Shown: positions 13,154 through 24,200, counted from the first letter of the stretch. The stretch is DNA of 64,000 nucleotides from Anagrus nilaparvatae (GCA_022575985.1 JAKSXM010000256.1:1-64000); one strand, 5' to 3'. Notes: generated by a model from the sequence alone, not told the origin. Numbers and translations: made by a program.

Positions 13154-13638
13154 ATAAGTTTCTCATAAGGAAATTCAGTGGTCTCGAAATGACTAAATTA
13201 GTTTTAGTTTTTTGAAAAAAGTAGATAACAATTATAAAATCTTGAACAGGTTACAGATAAAGCAATTTTTATGTTTATTGGAAAAATAATCAAATGATAT
13301 TTTGATAATTTCAACAAATAATCAAATAATCAAAAAGAATAACATTTTATTAAATCAATAAATATTTATCTATGTTTAAAATAAATATAAACTAAACTAA
13401 AATATTTTCATTTTTAATCTCATCATTATTATGTCTAATCTAACAACTAGTTATTTTTAAACAATTTTTAATATCAACTAATTTAATATTATTTTTTTAA
13501 CAATTTTCACAAGCCCTTATCTTTTAACACATTACAATTTTTACGATAGAGAGTCTCTGAATTAATTAAGTATAACTTGATATACGATATTTTTGACGTT
13601 TTGAAATGACTAAAACCTTTTGAATAGTATTAATAATA

Positions 13639-13796
13639 CCCACGTAAAAAGATTAAGCTTACCGTAAGCTTAATTTTGGGTAAGTTTACTCGTATAAGCT
13701 TAATTAACCTAAAAAAATTTGTTAATTTAACCTATTTTTCGAAAATATTTTTTAATTATTAAGCCCTCTTTAACTTACTTAATCTTTTTACGTGGG
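13639..13796. mobile_element. 158-bp MITE, CCCACGTAAAAAG ends, left arm copy
   Basis: Terminal inverted repeats CCCACGTAAAAAGATTAAG, flanked by TA on both sides (13637-13638 and 13797-13798), as expected for a Tc1/mariner-type target duplication. The interior is close to fully self-complementary in its outer parts. No coding capacity. Confidence 0.75.
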
Positions 13797-13864
13797 TAGG
13801 TATTATTTAATTTTTAAAAATGAATAAAATTTTTTCCATTTTCTTTATTTTAAGATTCCAGAAT

Positions 13865-15040
13865 TTAATAATAACTTTTAATCTTTACAACTGTTTTCTT
13901 TGACTTTCTTAGGTTTATTTCTTCAGCGATTTCAATCAAGTCATTTGTAATATTTACGCAATTAATTATCCGAATCTGTTCAATATTTTCCGAATTTTGC
14001 AGTAAACCTTTAAAACCATCGTTCCCTAACATAATACAACCCTTGCATATTAGAATTCTTAAATTGGTTAGATTTCTCAAGGGCTTATCTGTTATTTCGG
14101 AAACTTTTTTCATTTTCAAATACTTTAATTTTGGCAGAAATGAAAATTTATAAAGAGTAGTATCAGTAACTAAATCAGTTGGACCAAAACTTATAGATTC
14201 AAGGTTTTTGCAATATTCAACGACAGATGTAAAATACAAATCATTCGCTCCATAATTATCATCAACGTTTAGTTCAACGAGATTTGGCCATGCTAAAATA
14301 ACTTTTCTTGGAAGACTTATATTTAAATCAAAATTTCCATGAATCACTCTTAAATTTTTTAAGTAACGGGTTATGATTTTCACATCATCATTCAATTTAT
14401 AAGTATTACACTTGAGCGTTTGTAAATTCTTAAGTCTGTAAAGAGCTACAGCTAAATCGTGTGAGTTGACATTTAAAATTTGCTCCAAAACAATTGTTTT
14501 CATCGACTCAACAGACAAACTTAATAAGCAAAATCCTTTAACATTATAACCAATTTTCAAGGAAGCTAATTTTGAATTATTTGAAAATAAATGAACAAGT
14601 TCATGCTCGCAATCATTTTTTGTGAAATCAGGGGATAAAATAAGTGTTTCGATATTTTGACAAAAAATGCCAAATAATCTTATCACATATGAATGTTCCA
14701 ATATGTTTAAATTACTTTCGGAACCTTCTGTTGTCAAGTCAACGGATTTAATGTACTGACCATTTTTTTCTAACAATTTACGAATATTTGTTTCATTAAT
14801 AACTAAGCCAGCCCAATTGTCTTGAATAAAATCAACTTGGTTCCAAGAGCCTTGGCTAGCTAATTTCCAGTTTCTACAAACTCTTTCGAATTTCACTCTT
14901 TCTGGAATCGAAAGATATCGAAATATTTGCGTTAAACAATCTTGTTTCAATAAATTTATTGGTGATAACGCTTCAATATTAAGAGCTGAATCTTGTACTT
15001 GAGAAATATTGTTCATTTTTTTTTCACTATTATTTTCCAT
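13865..15040 (-). CDS. F-box/leucine-rich-repeat protein, left copy of palindromic pair
   Basis: Intronless 391-residue ORF. Residues about 28-68 (SPINLLKQDCLTQIFRYLSI, then RVCRNWK and a SW pair) match an F-box, the Skp1-binding module of SCF ubiquitin ligases. The rest is leucine-rich, with irregular repeats of the FBXL type, for example LKNLQTLKC, NLRVIHGNF, LPKLKYLKM and NLTNLRILICKGC. The predicted role is substrate receptor of an SCF E3 ligase; the substrate is unknown. The start at 15040 is the first ATG of the frame and is mirrored in the other copy. It lies in the left arm of a large inverted repeat and points away from its twin at 18069-19229. From about residue 160 to the end the two differ at only a handful of positions; the N-terminal thirty residues differ much more. 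The lack of introns suggests an old retrocopy or a lineage-specific single-exon family. Confidence 0.82.
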   Translation of the reverse strand: MENNSEKKMNNISQVQDSALNIEALSPINLLKQDCLTQIFRYLSIPERVKFERVCRNWKLASQGSWNQVDFIQDNWAGLVINETNIRKLLEKNGQYIKSVDLTTEGSESNLNILEHSYVIRLFGIFCQNIETLILSPDFTKNDCEHELVHLFSNNSKLASLKIGYNVKGFCLLSLSVESMKTIVLEQILNVNSHDLAVALYRLKNLQTLKCNTYKLNDDVKIITRYLKNLRVIHGNFDLNISLPRKVILAWPNLVELNVDDNYGANDLYFTSVVEYCKNLESISFGPTDLVTDTTLYKFSFLPKLKYLKMKKVSEITDKPLRNLTNLRILICKGCIMLGNDGFKGLLQNSENIEQIRIINCVNITNDLIEIAEEINLRKSKKTVVKIKSYY

Positions 15041-15430
15041 TGCTTTAATTATATTTTACAACTAGATCACTCAAACTAAAATACTTTAATGAAATTATAA
15101 TTTTAATAATTTTTTTAGGTTTATATTTTATTAAATAATAAATTTATCAAAATAATGAAATTGATTAAGAGTTTTATCTTCTTTAAGAGTTTTACATTTT
15201 TTTTTATAAGATAAATTTAAAAATATAACAATAAAAACTTACCGGTTTGTGGGAACCTGATTGTGGGAACCATTTTGGGAAAATAATTAATAATATCCCC
15301 ATGTGAAAAATCTTTGATCTGCGCAAATCTCTAATTAGTACAGATGTTAATAAAAATGGTGCATAATAAAAAGTCATATTCAATAATATTATATTTAAAA
15401 TTTGAAAATCCTACACTGAAAATATCCGAT

Positions 15431-17285
15431 GGGCTGACGGCACGATTTAAAAAAGTTGCGATTTAAAAAGCGATTTAAATACTTTAAATACTTTAAATTG
15501 CTTTAAATTTAGTTTTTTGGCATAAAACTGTTTCTAGAGGTTTTTGGGGTTAGTAAAATTGAAATTTTAACCGGATTCAGCCCCAAGTTTATCCCTGCCC
15601 ATATTTATTACCAAAAATTTGGCCAATTTTACAGAAAATTCACGAAATATTTTAAATCGCTTTTAAATTATTGCATTAAATTTAATGTTTTGGCATATAA
15701 ACTGTACCTAGGGGTTAGCGGGGGCACAAATATTGAAATTTTCATTGGATTTAACCTTAATATCGTCCCTACCATTTTAGACTTATCTTATGGGGTTTTA
15801 GAGTACGCAGAATCTGAATCTGATAACTAAATTTCCAAATTCATATTTTTCGCTAAGAAATTGGACAACATTTGCCGATATTCTAAAAAATTTTCCAAAT
15901 CTCCAAGATTATAGAAGAAATCACTTTCTATATATCCTAAGGGGTTTTCGAGTATGCAGTATCTGAATCTGATATCTAAATTATATGATTCAAATTTTGG
16001 CCCAGAAATTAGACAGAAAATTCGCCAGTTTTTTGCCCATTTCTGGGTCCAAAGTTAGAATTTAAACTTTTAGGGGTAGTTTTAGCTATTTAAGGGTGAA
16101 ATATTAATAGTTTATGAAAAGAAATCAAAATTCTTGATTAGCGAACCAAAAAACCTATATAGGCATACACTGGATGCTTAAATTGCGAAAGTAGCAAATC
16201 CACCCATTTTAGGGATAGTTTTAACTATTTCAAGGGTGAAATAGTAAAGATTAATGAGAAGGAAGTCGAAATTCTTGATTAGCCACCCAAAAAACGAATA
16301 TGAACGTAATCTGAACGCTTAAGGTACAAAGTTAGCAAGAACACCCCTTTTAGGGGTAGTTTTAGCTATTTAAGTTTGAAATAATAATTATATATGAAAA
16401 AGTAGTCGAAATTCTTTAATTGCGACCCAAAAAACCTATATGGTCATACTATACGCTCAAATTGCGAAAACAACAAAAACATGCCTTTCAGGGGTAGTTT
16501 TAGCTATTTTAAGGGTGAAATATTGATTATTTATGAAAAAAAAGTCGGAATTGTTGATTAGATGCCCAAAAAACATATAAGAACGTACTCTGGACGCTCA
16601 AAATGCGAAAATAGTAAAAACAACCCTTTTAGGGGTAGATTTAGCTATTTTAAGGGTGAAATATTGATTATTTATGAAAAAGAAGTCAAAATCCTTGATC
16701 AGTGGTCCAAAAAACCTATATAGGCATACCCTGGATGCTAAAAGTACGAAAATAGAAATCCCCCTCCCCTTTTTGGTGGTAGTTTTAGGGTAAGGGTAAA
16801 ATAGGTTAAGGGTAAAATATTGATTATTTATAAAAAAAGAGGTCGAAATTCTTGATCAGCGACCCAAAAAACTCGTATGGTGCAAATCTGAGGGCTCAAA
16901 GTACGAATGTGTAAAAAAAATAAGATATTCGGCAAATTTTCTGGAAAATTGGCCAATTTTTGGTCTAAAATAAGGGTAGGGACGTCATCAATTTCAATAT
17001 TTGTGCCCCCGCTAACTTAGGTTCAGTTTATATGCCAAAAAATTAAATTTAAAGCAATAATTTAAAAGCGATTTAAAATATTTGATAAATTTTCTTTAAA
17101 ATTGGCCAATTTTTTGGTCATAAATAAATATGGGCAGGGATAAACCTGGCGTTAAATCCGGTTAAAATTCAATTTTTAAAAACAGTTTTGAAACAGTTTT
17201 TATGCCAAAAAACTAAATTTAAAGCAATAATTTAACAGCGATTTAAAAAGTGATTTAAATACTTTAAATCGCGTCGTCACCCTCT
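15431..17285. mobile_element. Foldback element in the spacer of the F-box palindrome
   Basis: Arms of about 350 and 325 bp (15431-15785 and 16960-17285) are inverted copies. Each consists of two tandem units of roughly 165 bp that share GATTTAAA-rich motifs and TTTTTTGGCATAAAACTG-like strings. They enclose a tandem satellite. No ORF with recognisable similarity was seen. The layout (long, internally repetitive inverted arms around a minisatellite) recalls foldback-type elements such as Drosophila FB, by architecture only. Confidence 0.65.
16065..16910. repeat. 140-bp satellite, about six tandem copies, in foldback core
   Basis: The motif TTTTAGGGGTAGTTTTAGC recurs near 16070, 16211, 16352, 16490, 16631 and 16774, giving a period of about 140 bp. 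Each unit also has GGGTGAAATATTGATTATTT and GACCCAAAAAACCTATAT. The stretch 15790-16064 holds related but different units of about 150 bp. The same family recurs at 6.1-6.7, 11.2-11.3, 28.1-28.6 and 63.2-63.9 kb. Confidence 0.8.
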
Positions 17286-17299
17286 CGAAAATTTCATCG

Positions 17300-17470
17300 C
17301 ATCTACAAATAGTGAATTTATGGCTCGCGTCCAGAAAAGTGAAGAATGGCCCAAATGGCAAATAAAACTGCGATTTGGGGCATTCTTTGTTTATGAACAA
17401 GGACCGTATACAATTTTTCTGCGTCTGTGGCGAGAAAATATGTTTTTGCCGATCGCGCAGGGACTAGTCA
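17300..17470 (+). repeat. Dispersed repeat (GCGAGAAAA family), copy 1
   Basis: Contains GTCCAGAAAAGTGAAGAATG, GGCATTCTTTGTTTATGAAC and TGTGGCGAGAAAATATG. Matching strings are found at 58020-58240 and, on the other strand, at 63905-64000. It abuts the right end of the 15.4-17.3 kb foldback and may be part of a larger element. Confidence 0.55.
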
Positions 17471-17711
17471 AAACTAGTAATTTAAATAAATAAAGGGCAT
17501 ATAAAAAAAATTTTGTCTTTTTAATTAAATAATTTAATATAAATTTATATTTTAGATGGCAAAATTTAAACTATGAAATCATTATAAATAATAAATAGCC
17601 TAAGTGAAGATATGTAAAGTAAACAAATACGCATATTATTTTTTATTTTTATATTATTGGATTTCATAGTATTTCAAAAAATGCACCTCTCCCTCATCTC
17701 TCGCACCTCCA

Positions 17712-17713
<2 letters not shown>

Positions 17714-17753
<40 letters not shown>
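17714..17753. repeat. (CT)n microsatellite
   Basis: An uninterrupted run of about 19 CT units, about 300 bp upstream of the right F-box gene. Confidence 0.95.
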
Positions 17754-17755
<2 letters not shown>

Positions 17756-17828
17756 CTCTTCAAAATTAAAAATACTTTTTCTTCCAAGTTGATCGAATAT
17801 TCCCAAAAAAAGATTATATTACAATATC

Positions 17829-18030
17829 TAAATATAAGATAAAACCCTTAATCAATTTACTTATTTTGATAAATTTATCATTCGATGAAACATATAATCT
17901 AAAAAAAATTCTTAAAATTATCATCTAAATATAAGATAAAACTCTTAATCAATTTATTTATTTTGATAAATTTATCAATGGATGAAACATATAATCAAAA
18001 AAAATTATTAAAATTATCAATTCAATATAA
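17829..18030. repeat. 100-bp tandem duplication upstream of right F-box gene
   Basis: Two adjacent units each begin near AATATAAGATAAAACYCTTA (17829 and 17929) and contain TTTTGATAAATTTATCA and GATGAAACATATAATC. The left palindrome arm has a single unit, so the duplication arose after the palindrome. Confidence 0.7.
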
Positions 18031-18068
18031 TAGCTCGAGTGATCCAGTCGTAAAATATAATTATAGCA

Positions 18069-19229
18069 ATGGAAGATAAAAGTAAAGTAGAAGATCAATT
18101 TCTTAATATTGAAGCGTTATCACCAATTAATTTATTAAATCAACATTGTCTCATGCAAATATTTCGATATCTTTCGATTCCAGAAAAAGTGAAATTCGAA
18201 AGAGTTTGTAGAAACTGGAAATTAGCCAGCCAAGGCTCTTGGATTACGATGAACCAATTTGATTTTAATCAAGAAAAATGGGCTGGCTTAGTTGTTAATG
18301 AAACAAATATTCATAAATTGTTAGAAAAAAATGGTCAGTATATTAACTCCGTTGACTTGACAACAAAAGGTTCCAAAAGTAATTTAAACATATTGGAACA
18401 TTCATATGTGATAAGATCATTTGGCATTTTTTGCCAAAATATCGAAACACTTATTTTATCCCCTGATTTCACGAAAAATGATAGCGAGAATGAACTCGTT
18501 CATTTATTTTCAAATAATTCGAAATTAGCTTCCTTGAAAATTGGTTATAATATTAAAGGATTTTGCTTATTAAGTTTGTCTGTTGAGTCGATGAAAACAA
18601 TTGTTTTGGAGCAAATTTTAAATGTCAACTCACACGATTTAGCTGTAGCTCTTTACAGACTTAAGAATTTACAAACGCTCAAGTGTAAAAATTATAAATT
18701 GAATGATGATGTAAAAATCATAACCCGTTACTTAAAAAATTTAAGAGTGATTCATGGAAATTTTGATTTAAATATAAGTCTTCCAAGAAAAGTTATTTTA
18801 GAATGGCCAAATCTCGTTGAATTGAACGTTGATGATAATTATGGAGCGAATGATTTGTATTTTACATCTGTCGTTGAATATTGCAAAAACCTTGAATCTA
18901 TAAGTTTTGGTCCAACTGATTTAGTTACTGATACTACTCTTTATAAATTTTCATTTCTGCCAAAATTAAAGTATTTGAAAATGAAAAAAGTTTCCGAAAT
19001 AACAGATAAGCCCTTGAGAAATCTAACCAATTTAAGAATTCTAATATGCAAGGGTTGTATTATGTTAGGGAACGATGGTTTTAAAGGTTTACTGCAAAAT
19101 TCGGAAAATATTGAACAGATTCGGATAAATAATTGCGTAAATATTACAAATGACTTGATTGAAGTCGCTGAAGAAATCAACCTAAGAAAGTTAAAGAAAA
19201 CAGTTGTAAAGATTAAAAGTTATTATTAA
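18069..19229 (+). CDS. F-box/leucine-rich-repeat protein, right copy of palindromic pair
   Basis: Intronless 386-residue ORF, the inverted twin of the gene at 13865-15040. F-box at about residues 16-56 (SPINLLNQHCLMQIFRYLSI, RVCRNWK), then FBXL-type leucine-rich repeats to the C-terminus. The N-terminus is shorter (MEDKSKVEDQ) than in the left copy, and after the F-box it has SWITMNQFDFNQEKW where the left copy has SWNQVDFIQDNW. The C-terminal 230 residues carry only about seven substitutions relative to the left copy. Both frames are open, so both genes may be functional. The upstream side holds a roughly 100-bp tandem duplication (17829-18030) that the left copy lacks, which could give different promoters. 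Predicted role: SCF substrate receptor, substrate unknown. Confidence 0.82.
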   Translation: MEDKSKVEDQFLNIEALSPINLLNQHCLMQIFRYLSIPEKVKFERVCRNWKLASQGSWITMNQFDFNQEKWAGLVVNETNIHKLLEKNGQYINSVDLTTKGSKSNLNILEHSYVIRSFGIFCQNIETLILSPDFTKNDSENELVHLFSNNSKLASLKIGYNIKGFCLLSLSVESMKTIVLEQILNVNSHDLAVALYRLKNLQTLKCKNYKLNDDVKIITRYLKNLRVIHGNFDLNISLPRKVILEWPNLVELNVDDNYGANDLYFTSVVEYCKNLESISFGPTDLVTDTTLYKFSFLPKLKYLKMKKVSEITDKPLRNLTNLRILICKGCIMLGNDGFKGLLQNSENIEQIRINNCVNITNDLIEVAEEINLRKLKKTVVKIKSYY

Positions 19230-19297
19230 ATTCTGGAATCTTAAAATTAAGAAAATGGAAAAATGTTTTTTCATTTTTAAAAATTAAATATTACCTA

Positions 19298-19455
19298 CCC
19301 ACGTAAAAAGATTAAGTAAGTTAAAGAGGACTTAATAATTAAAAAATATTTTCGAAAAATAGGTTAAATTAACAAATTTTTTTAGGTTAATTAAGCTTAT
19401 ACGAGTAAACTTACCCAAAATTAAGCTTACGGTAAGCTTAATCTTTTTACGTGGG
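19298..19455. mobile_element. 158-bp MITE, CCCACGTAAAAAG ends, right arm copy
   Basis: Same length, ends and TA flanks as the copy at 13639-13796 and at the mirrored place in the right arm. It was therefore copied with the arm and did not insert twice independently. Confidence 0.75.
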
Positions 19456-20062
19456 TATTATTAATATTCAAAAAGATTTTAGTCATTTCAAAACGTCAAA
19501 AATATCGTATATCAAGTTATACTTAATTAATTCAGAGACTCTCTATTGTAACAATTATAATGTGTTAAATGATAAGGGCTTGTGAAAATTGTTAAAAAAA
19601 TAATATTAAATTAGTTGATATTAAAAATTGTTTAAAAATAACTAGTTGTTAGATTAGATATAATAATGATGAGATTAAAAATGAAAATATTTTAGTTTAG
19701 TTTATATTTATTTTAAACATAGATAAATATTTATTGATTTAATAAAATGTTATTCTTTTTGATAATTTGATTATTTGTGGAAATTATCAAAATATCATTT
19801 GATTATTTTTCCAATAAACATAAAAATTGCTTTATCTATACCCTGTTCACGATTTTATAATTGTTATGTACTTAATTCAAAAAACTATAACTAATTTAGT
19901 CATTTCGAGACCACTGAATTTCCTTATGAAAATCGCAAGAAAATCGTTTAAAAATTAGTTCTAACAAATTTATTCTATTTCCAATAAATCTTTAATATTT
20001 TCAATCCAAATAACCATTTGACCAAAACTGACCAATTTTTGAAAAGAACCCCGCACAAAGTT

Positions 20063-20585
20063 TTAAGCCCCATAAGCCAAATTTTTGTATCAGTAATTTT
20101 CTTACTATTATAGACAATAAACTGGATTCCCATTTTGCACACAATGGCCAATTTTAAAATTGCTGTCAAAATTGTAATTTTCGACAAAAATGGGTTTTGT
20201 TGGTCTCAAAAACCTTCTGCAAGCTTCAAGTTTTAAAAAATATACTCGTTTCTTTTATTTAAATTATTTCTAAGATATAGTTTTTTAAAAATAATGAAAA
20301 GACTTTTTTTAAATACTAAATTTGAGATTCTGACTTCAAATTATCATATTTTGTAAAAAAATAATTGAATAGGGACAAGTGAAGAATATTTGGAAACTTG
20401 GAGCTTGCACGTCCTTTATCGAAAATTGAAATTTTAGCAGCAATTTTAAAATTGTTTATTTAAAATTTTTAGGAGCCCTATCTTATAACAAGGTCTAGGA
20501 AGTCCATTCAGGTAAATTTAGTGTATGGGAAATGTTTTTTTAACATCATAAACTGATTCCAATCAATAAAATACAAATTGGCGTT
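20063..20585. repeat. Foldback-like repeat flanking the F-box palindrome, right copy
   Basis: Direct-orientation match to 12628-13153, with the same first 17 bases and shared blocks such as GGGACAAGTGAAGAATATTT. It is missing a short segment after GAGCTTGCAC that the left copy has. It sits about 0.5 kb before the first visible dpr exon. Confidence 0.7.
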
Positions 20586-21064
20586 AAGTTTCAAGTGTCA
20601 TAATCTCTCTTTGTAGGTACTTTTTCATTGCAATTTTTATTAAATTTATCCTAAATAAGTTCCCAAGACTATATAAAAATTCATTTCTGATTTTTTCGTT
20701 GTGAGATGTATTTTGCATCATGGTCTGACAAATTCGTCGAATGGAATTAAAATCTTTTAAAGCCTTTTAAATCGTTTTACCTTCAAGAATTAATTTAATC
20801 ATAAATTCTTTTAAATCATTACCAAATAAAAGCTATATTGATTTAATTAATTACAACACAAGTTTCTAAAGTCAATAAATCGTTAACCCCTCAAAATTAT
20901 AATATTTAGATATTGTTTACTTAGAAATTTATTGACCCAGAAAACCAAATATATAAACCATAAATAACCAGGGTTAATGTCAATAAATAAACTGTTTAGT
21001 TGTATAAATATTAAAAAAAACAGCGCTATTCCCTGGATATTTATTACAGACGTCCTATCTGCAG
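20586..21064. other. Intron or flank preceding the first visible dpr exon
   Basis: No coding exon seen. It ends in the acceptor TATCTGCAG at 21056-21064. The ORF on the opposite strand here only mirrors the exon. Confidence 0.6.
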
Positions 21065-21275
21065 GTGTCCTGGGTGAGACATCGAGACATCCATTTGCTG
21101 ACGATTGGACGCTACACGTACACAAATGATCAGCGTTTTCGAGCATTACATAATTTGAATTCTGAAGACTGGGTGCTGCAAATTAAATATCCACAACATA
21201 GAGATTCTGGAATTTACGAATGCCAAGTATCGACAACGCCACACATGAGCCATTTTGTTCATTTAAATGTTGTTG
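21065..21275 (+). CDS. dpr: dpr exon: C-terminal half of Ig domain 1
   Basis: The exon starts after the acceptor TCTGCAG at 21064 and ends before the donor GTAAGT at 21276. It is in frame from its first base (GTG TCC TGG) and leaves one base, G, for the next exon. It encodes 70 residues. SWVRHRD carries the Ig core tryptophan, RFRALH and WVLQIKYPQ are typical Dpr strands, and DSGIYECQVS gives the D-x-G-x-Y-x-C motif with the second Ig1 cysteine. The partner cysteine must be upstream. It is followed by a 27.7-kb repeat-filled intron. Confidence 0.93.
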
Positions 21276-24200
21276 GTAAGTAAATTTAATAAAAAATTTT
21301 TCTATTTCATCATCATCATTTTATACATTTTATTACTAAACTAGAGCATAGAAAAAAAAATCTTTAATACATCATTCTTATTTATAAAATTAGTTTTAAG
21401 CTGTTACTACTTTTTTTTTTATTTCTAAAAGTATAAAGCCCTCGTGTTTTATGCATATTTAAAATGTCCACTATTATAAGGTAATTGTTTAACGTCACGT
21501 TAACTTATTTCTTTTTTAAAGTTTTATGTACACAAAATACTGTTTTTTTGTACTGTAGGAAAATTATATTACAAATGTGTGTTTTGTATGCTTTTTTAAT
21601 ATTTTTAAAGGATTTTAGTTTTACTATTAGTTGAAACCCTTATTTATAAAGTTCTTGACAGTAAAAATAAATAACTAAATTTTTATCAATATAATTATAT
21701 TAAGTAAATAATAATATATTGGACAAAAACTTTTTTTAAATTAATTAAAATTTAAAATGGGTTGGTATTTGTGAAGTTTATATTTTTTGAATGGTCAAAT
21801 CTTCAAATCGGAGTCAAAGTATTTTTTGTCAAAAATATACACATGAAAATAGCTATTTTTTAAACAAGGGACAAAATATTGGTTTTGACATTGCATGCAA
21901 AGAGTAGCGAGCGATTTAAAATATAGTTTTACGTATAAATTTTTGCTTTACATATAAATTCGGGTTTCACTTTACATACGCTGTAAAAAGTAACTTTCTT
22001 AGATTTACAAAAAAAAATTGAATTTTTTTGAAAAATTAGTGAATTTTCAAAAAATTTTGTAAATATTCGATAAAAATCATAAATTTACAAAATTTAGTAT
22101 ATTATCGAAAAATTTGAGAATTCTCGATTTTTTTTTGTGATTTTATGAAAAAAGTTGTAAATTCACAATTATTTTTTGTAAAGTTTCGAAAAAAAATTGT
22201 AAATTATCAATTTTTCTTGCGAATTCACAAAAAAATCGAGAATACTCGAATTTTTCGTTAATATACTAAATTTAGTAAATATACGATTTTTTTCGAATAT
22301 TTACAAATTTTTTCGAAAATATTAATTTTTTGTTAATATAAGAAAGTTACTTTTTACAGTGTAAGTATGTCAATTTTGATATTTTTTTATCAGCTTGTGT
22401 AAAAATGGCGAAATTTTGAAGTTAAAAATGATCAAAAACGAAGAAAACTAAAACCACTGTAAAAAAAAGTTGAAGAAGTCAAGAAGGCTATCAAATAAGC
22501 AAAATTAATTTTTTTATGTATACTTTTGACAAAAATACTTTGTTACAGATTTGGCGACCCATCCATAGAAACCTATATACACTTCACAAGTACGAACCCA
22601 AATAATATTATAGATAAAAGAAAAAATAAAAAATTTTCTTAGATAAAACCTTGTAATAAGCAATTTTACTTGATAAACTTAGCAAACAAAAATGATAAGG
22701 ACTTTTTCTTATAAAAAAAAAGTAACTTTTAGTAATTTTATAGTTACAGATAAAAAAAACTATATAAAGCACTTTCAACATAAGTTTAAAAAAAAAAAAA
22801 ACCCGTAATTTAATCGACATTAAAAAAAAAAAAAAAATTGCTTAGTTTACTAAAAAAAGTTTTTTATTAAATTCTTTAAAATCAATTTTAAAGTAAAGTA
22901 CTTATTTTATTAACACCTCTTTTAGCAAAGGGGTTACTTACGTTTTAGTTACACAAGCTTTAAGGAATTCAATGTATCCTTTTATTTCTTTTATTACAAG
23001 TAAAAAAAGAGTAACTTAAATCTTCTTGACATTATTTTTTAAAAGAGAGAGAAAGAGTTGAAAAATACTTTTATTAGAAATCACTTGAACCCTATTTTTT
23101 TAAATTATGATTAAAAATAAAAAAAAAATTGCAGTAAAAAGACTAATGAAGACACGTAAAGCGAATAAGTCTTTTTTATATTTTAAGTGTAATAATAGCT
23201 GTGAGATTAAAACGAGAAAAGCTTATAACGTTCTTCTCAATTATAGAAGACTTTTTTTTGCATCTGTCCTTTTTATATCACAAAAGAAACTTTTTTTTAT
23301 ATAAATTGTGGTTCAGTAATTTTTTTCCTTTTTATCTAGAAAAGAATAATCAATAAGAACATTTTTTTTTATCAGTCATAATTATAAAAAACTTTTTTTT
23401 TTTTATTTGATTTATCTGATTTTTTTATAAAATAGGCGTGTTAGCAGATATGAAATAAAAAAAAACCGAGAAATGATTTTTATCCAAGTTGTTGGCACAA
23501 ATCCTTTTGAATAGAAAATGCATGAAATGCGTTTGCTCAGACGAAATCTATATTTTTTTTAACTCGAGAGTTCAATCTACTAAGTGAAAGCTTGCTTTTG
23601 GTTCTCTTCTTCTATACTTGAGTTTCATTGGATTTTTTTTTTTTCTTTTTTTATTATTTCTTCCTACAGCCTTTAATCTTTCTAGTTTCTCGGTATACCA
23701 AAAGATACAGAACTACTTTTTTTCTTCTGTACTTTTTTCCATGATTCTATAAAATTAAATTGAAACTTTTGTGGACATCTCACATTCGTTTATAATTTTA
23801 GATTTGTTTTCTTTTTTTTTTTTTTAACTTGTACTTTTATTTTACTTAATTAAAATATTTTTTTTAATTTCTTTTATAGTTTTCTTTATCTTTTAATTTT
23901 TTTTATTTAAATTCCAAGTCACGTAACACAATTATTATAAAAGATATTAAATAAATCAAATTTTATATAAATATTTTTTTAAAATCTTTTTAAGCATGAA
24001 AAAAATCATAATTTTTATTTTATTTAAATTTTTTGAAAATTTCAAAATAATAGAAATTTCATGGTTCTATAATTATTGGAACTTATCCAAAATAAAAGAA
24101 ACACCCCAGCCATTTATTAAGATAAAAAAATTTTGCACACTCTGAAATTTAACTAATCAAAAAAAATTTATCGTATCTTTTGTTAGAAATATCTTGGCAA

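Larger units (their letters stand above)
13163..15190 (-). repeat. Left arm of large inverted repeat carrying the F-box gene
   Basis: The reverse complement of this arm matches 17930-19928 over the gene, its 5' flank, its 3' flank and a MITE. The outer break is sharp: CTCATAAGG at 13162-13170 pairs with CCTTATGA at 19922-19929, and beyond that the inverted match stops. The inner end fades at about 15190. Confidence 0.85.
17930..19928 (+). repeat. Right arm of large inverted repeat carrying the F-box gene
   Basis: Inverted partner of 13163-15190. Non-coding parts match as well as coding parts, for example the 3' flank from the stop codon to the MITE at 19298, so this is a segmental inverted duplication and not just two related genes. 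Confidence 0.85.

Noticed and set aside
18941..19180. 79-residue antisense ORF inside the right F-box gene
   Set aside because: Shadow frame of the real gene.
20883..21146. 87-residue - strand ORF over the first dpr exon
   Set aside because: Antisense shadow of a conserved Ig exon.
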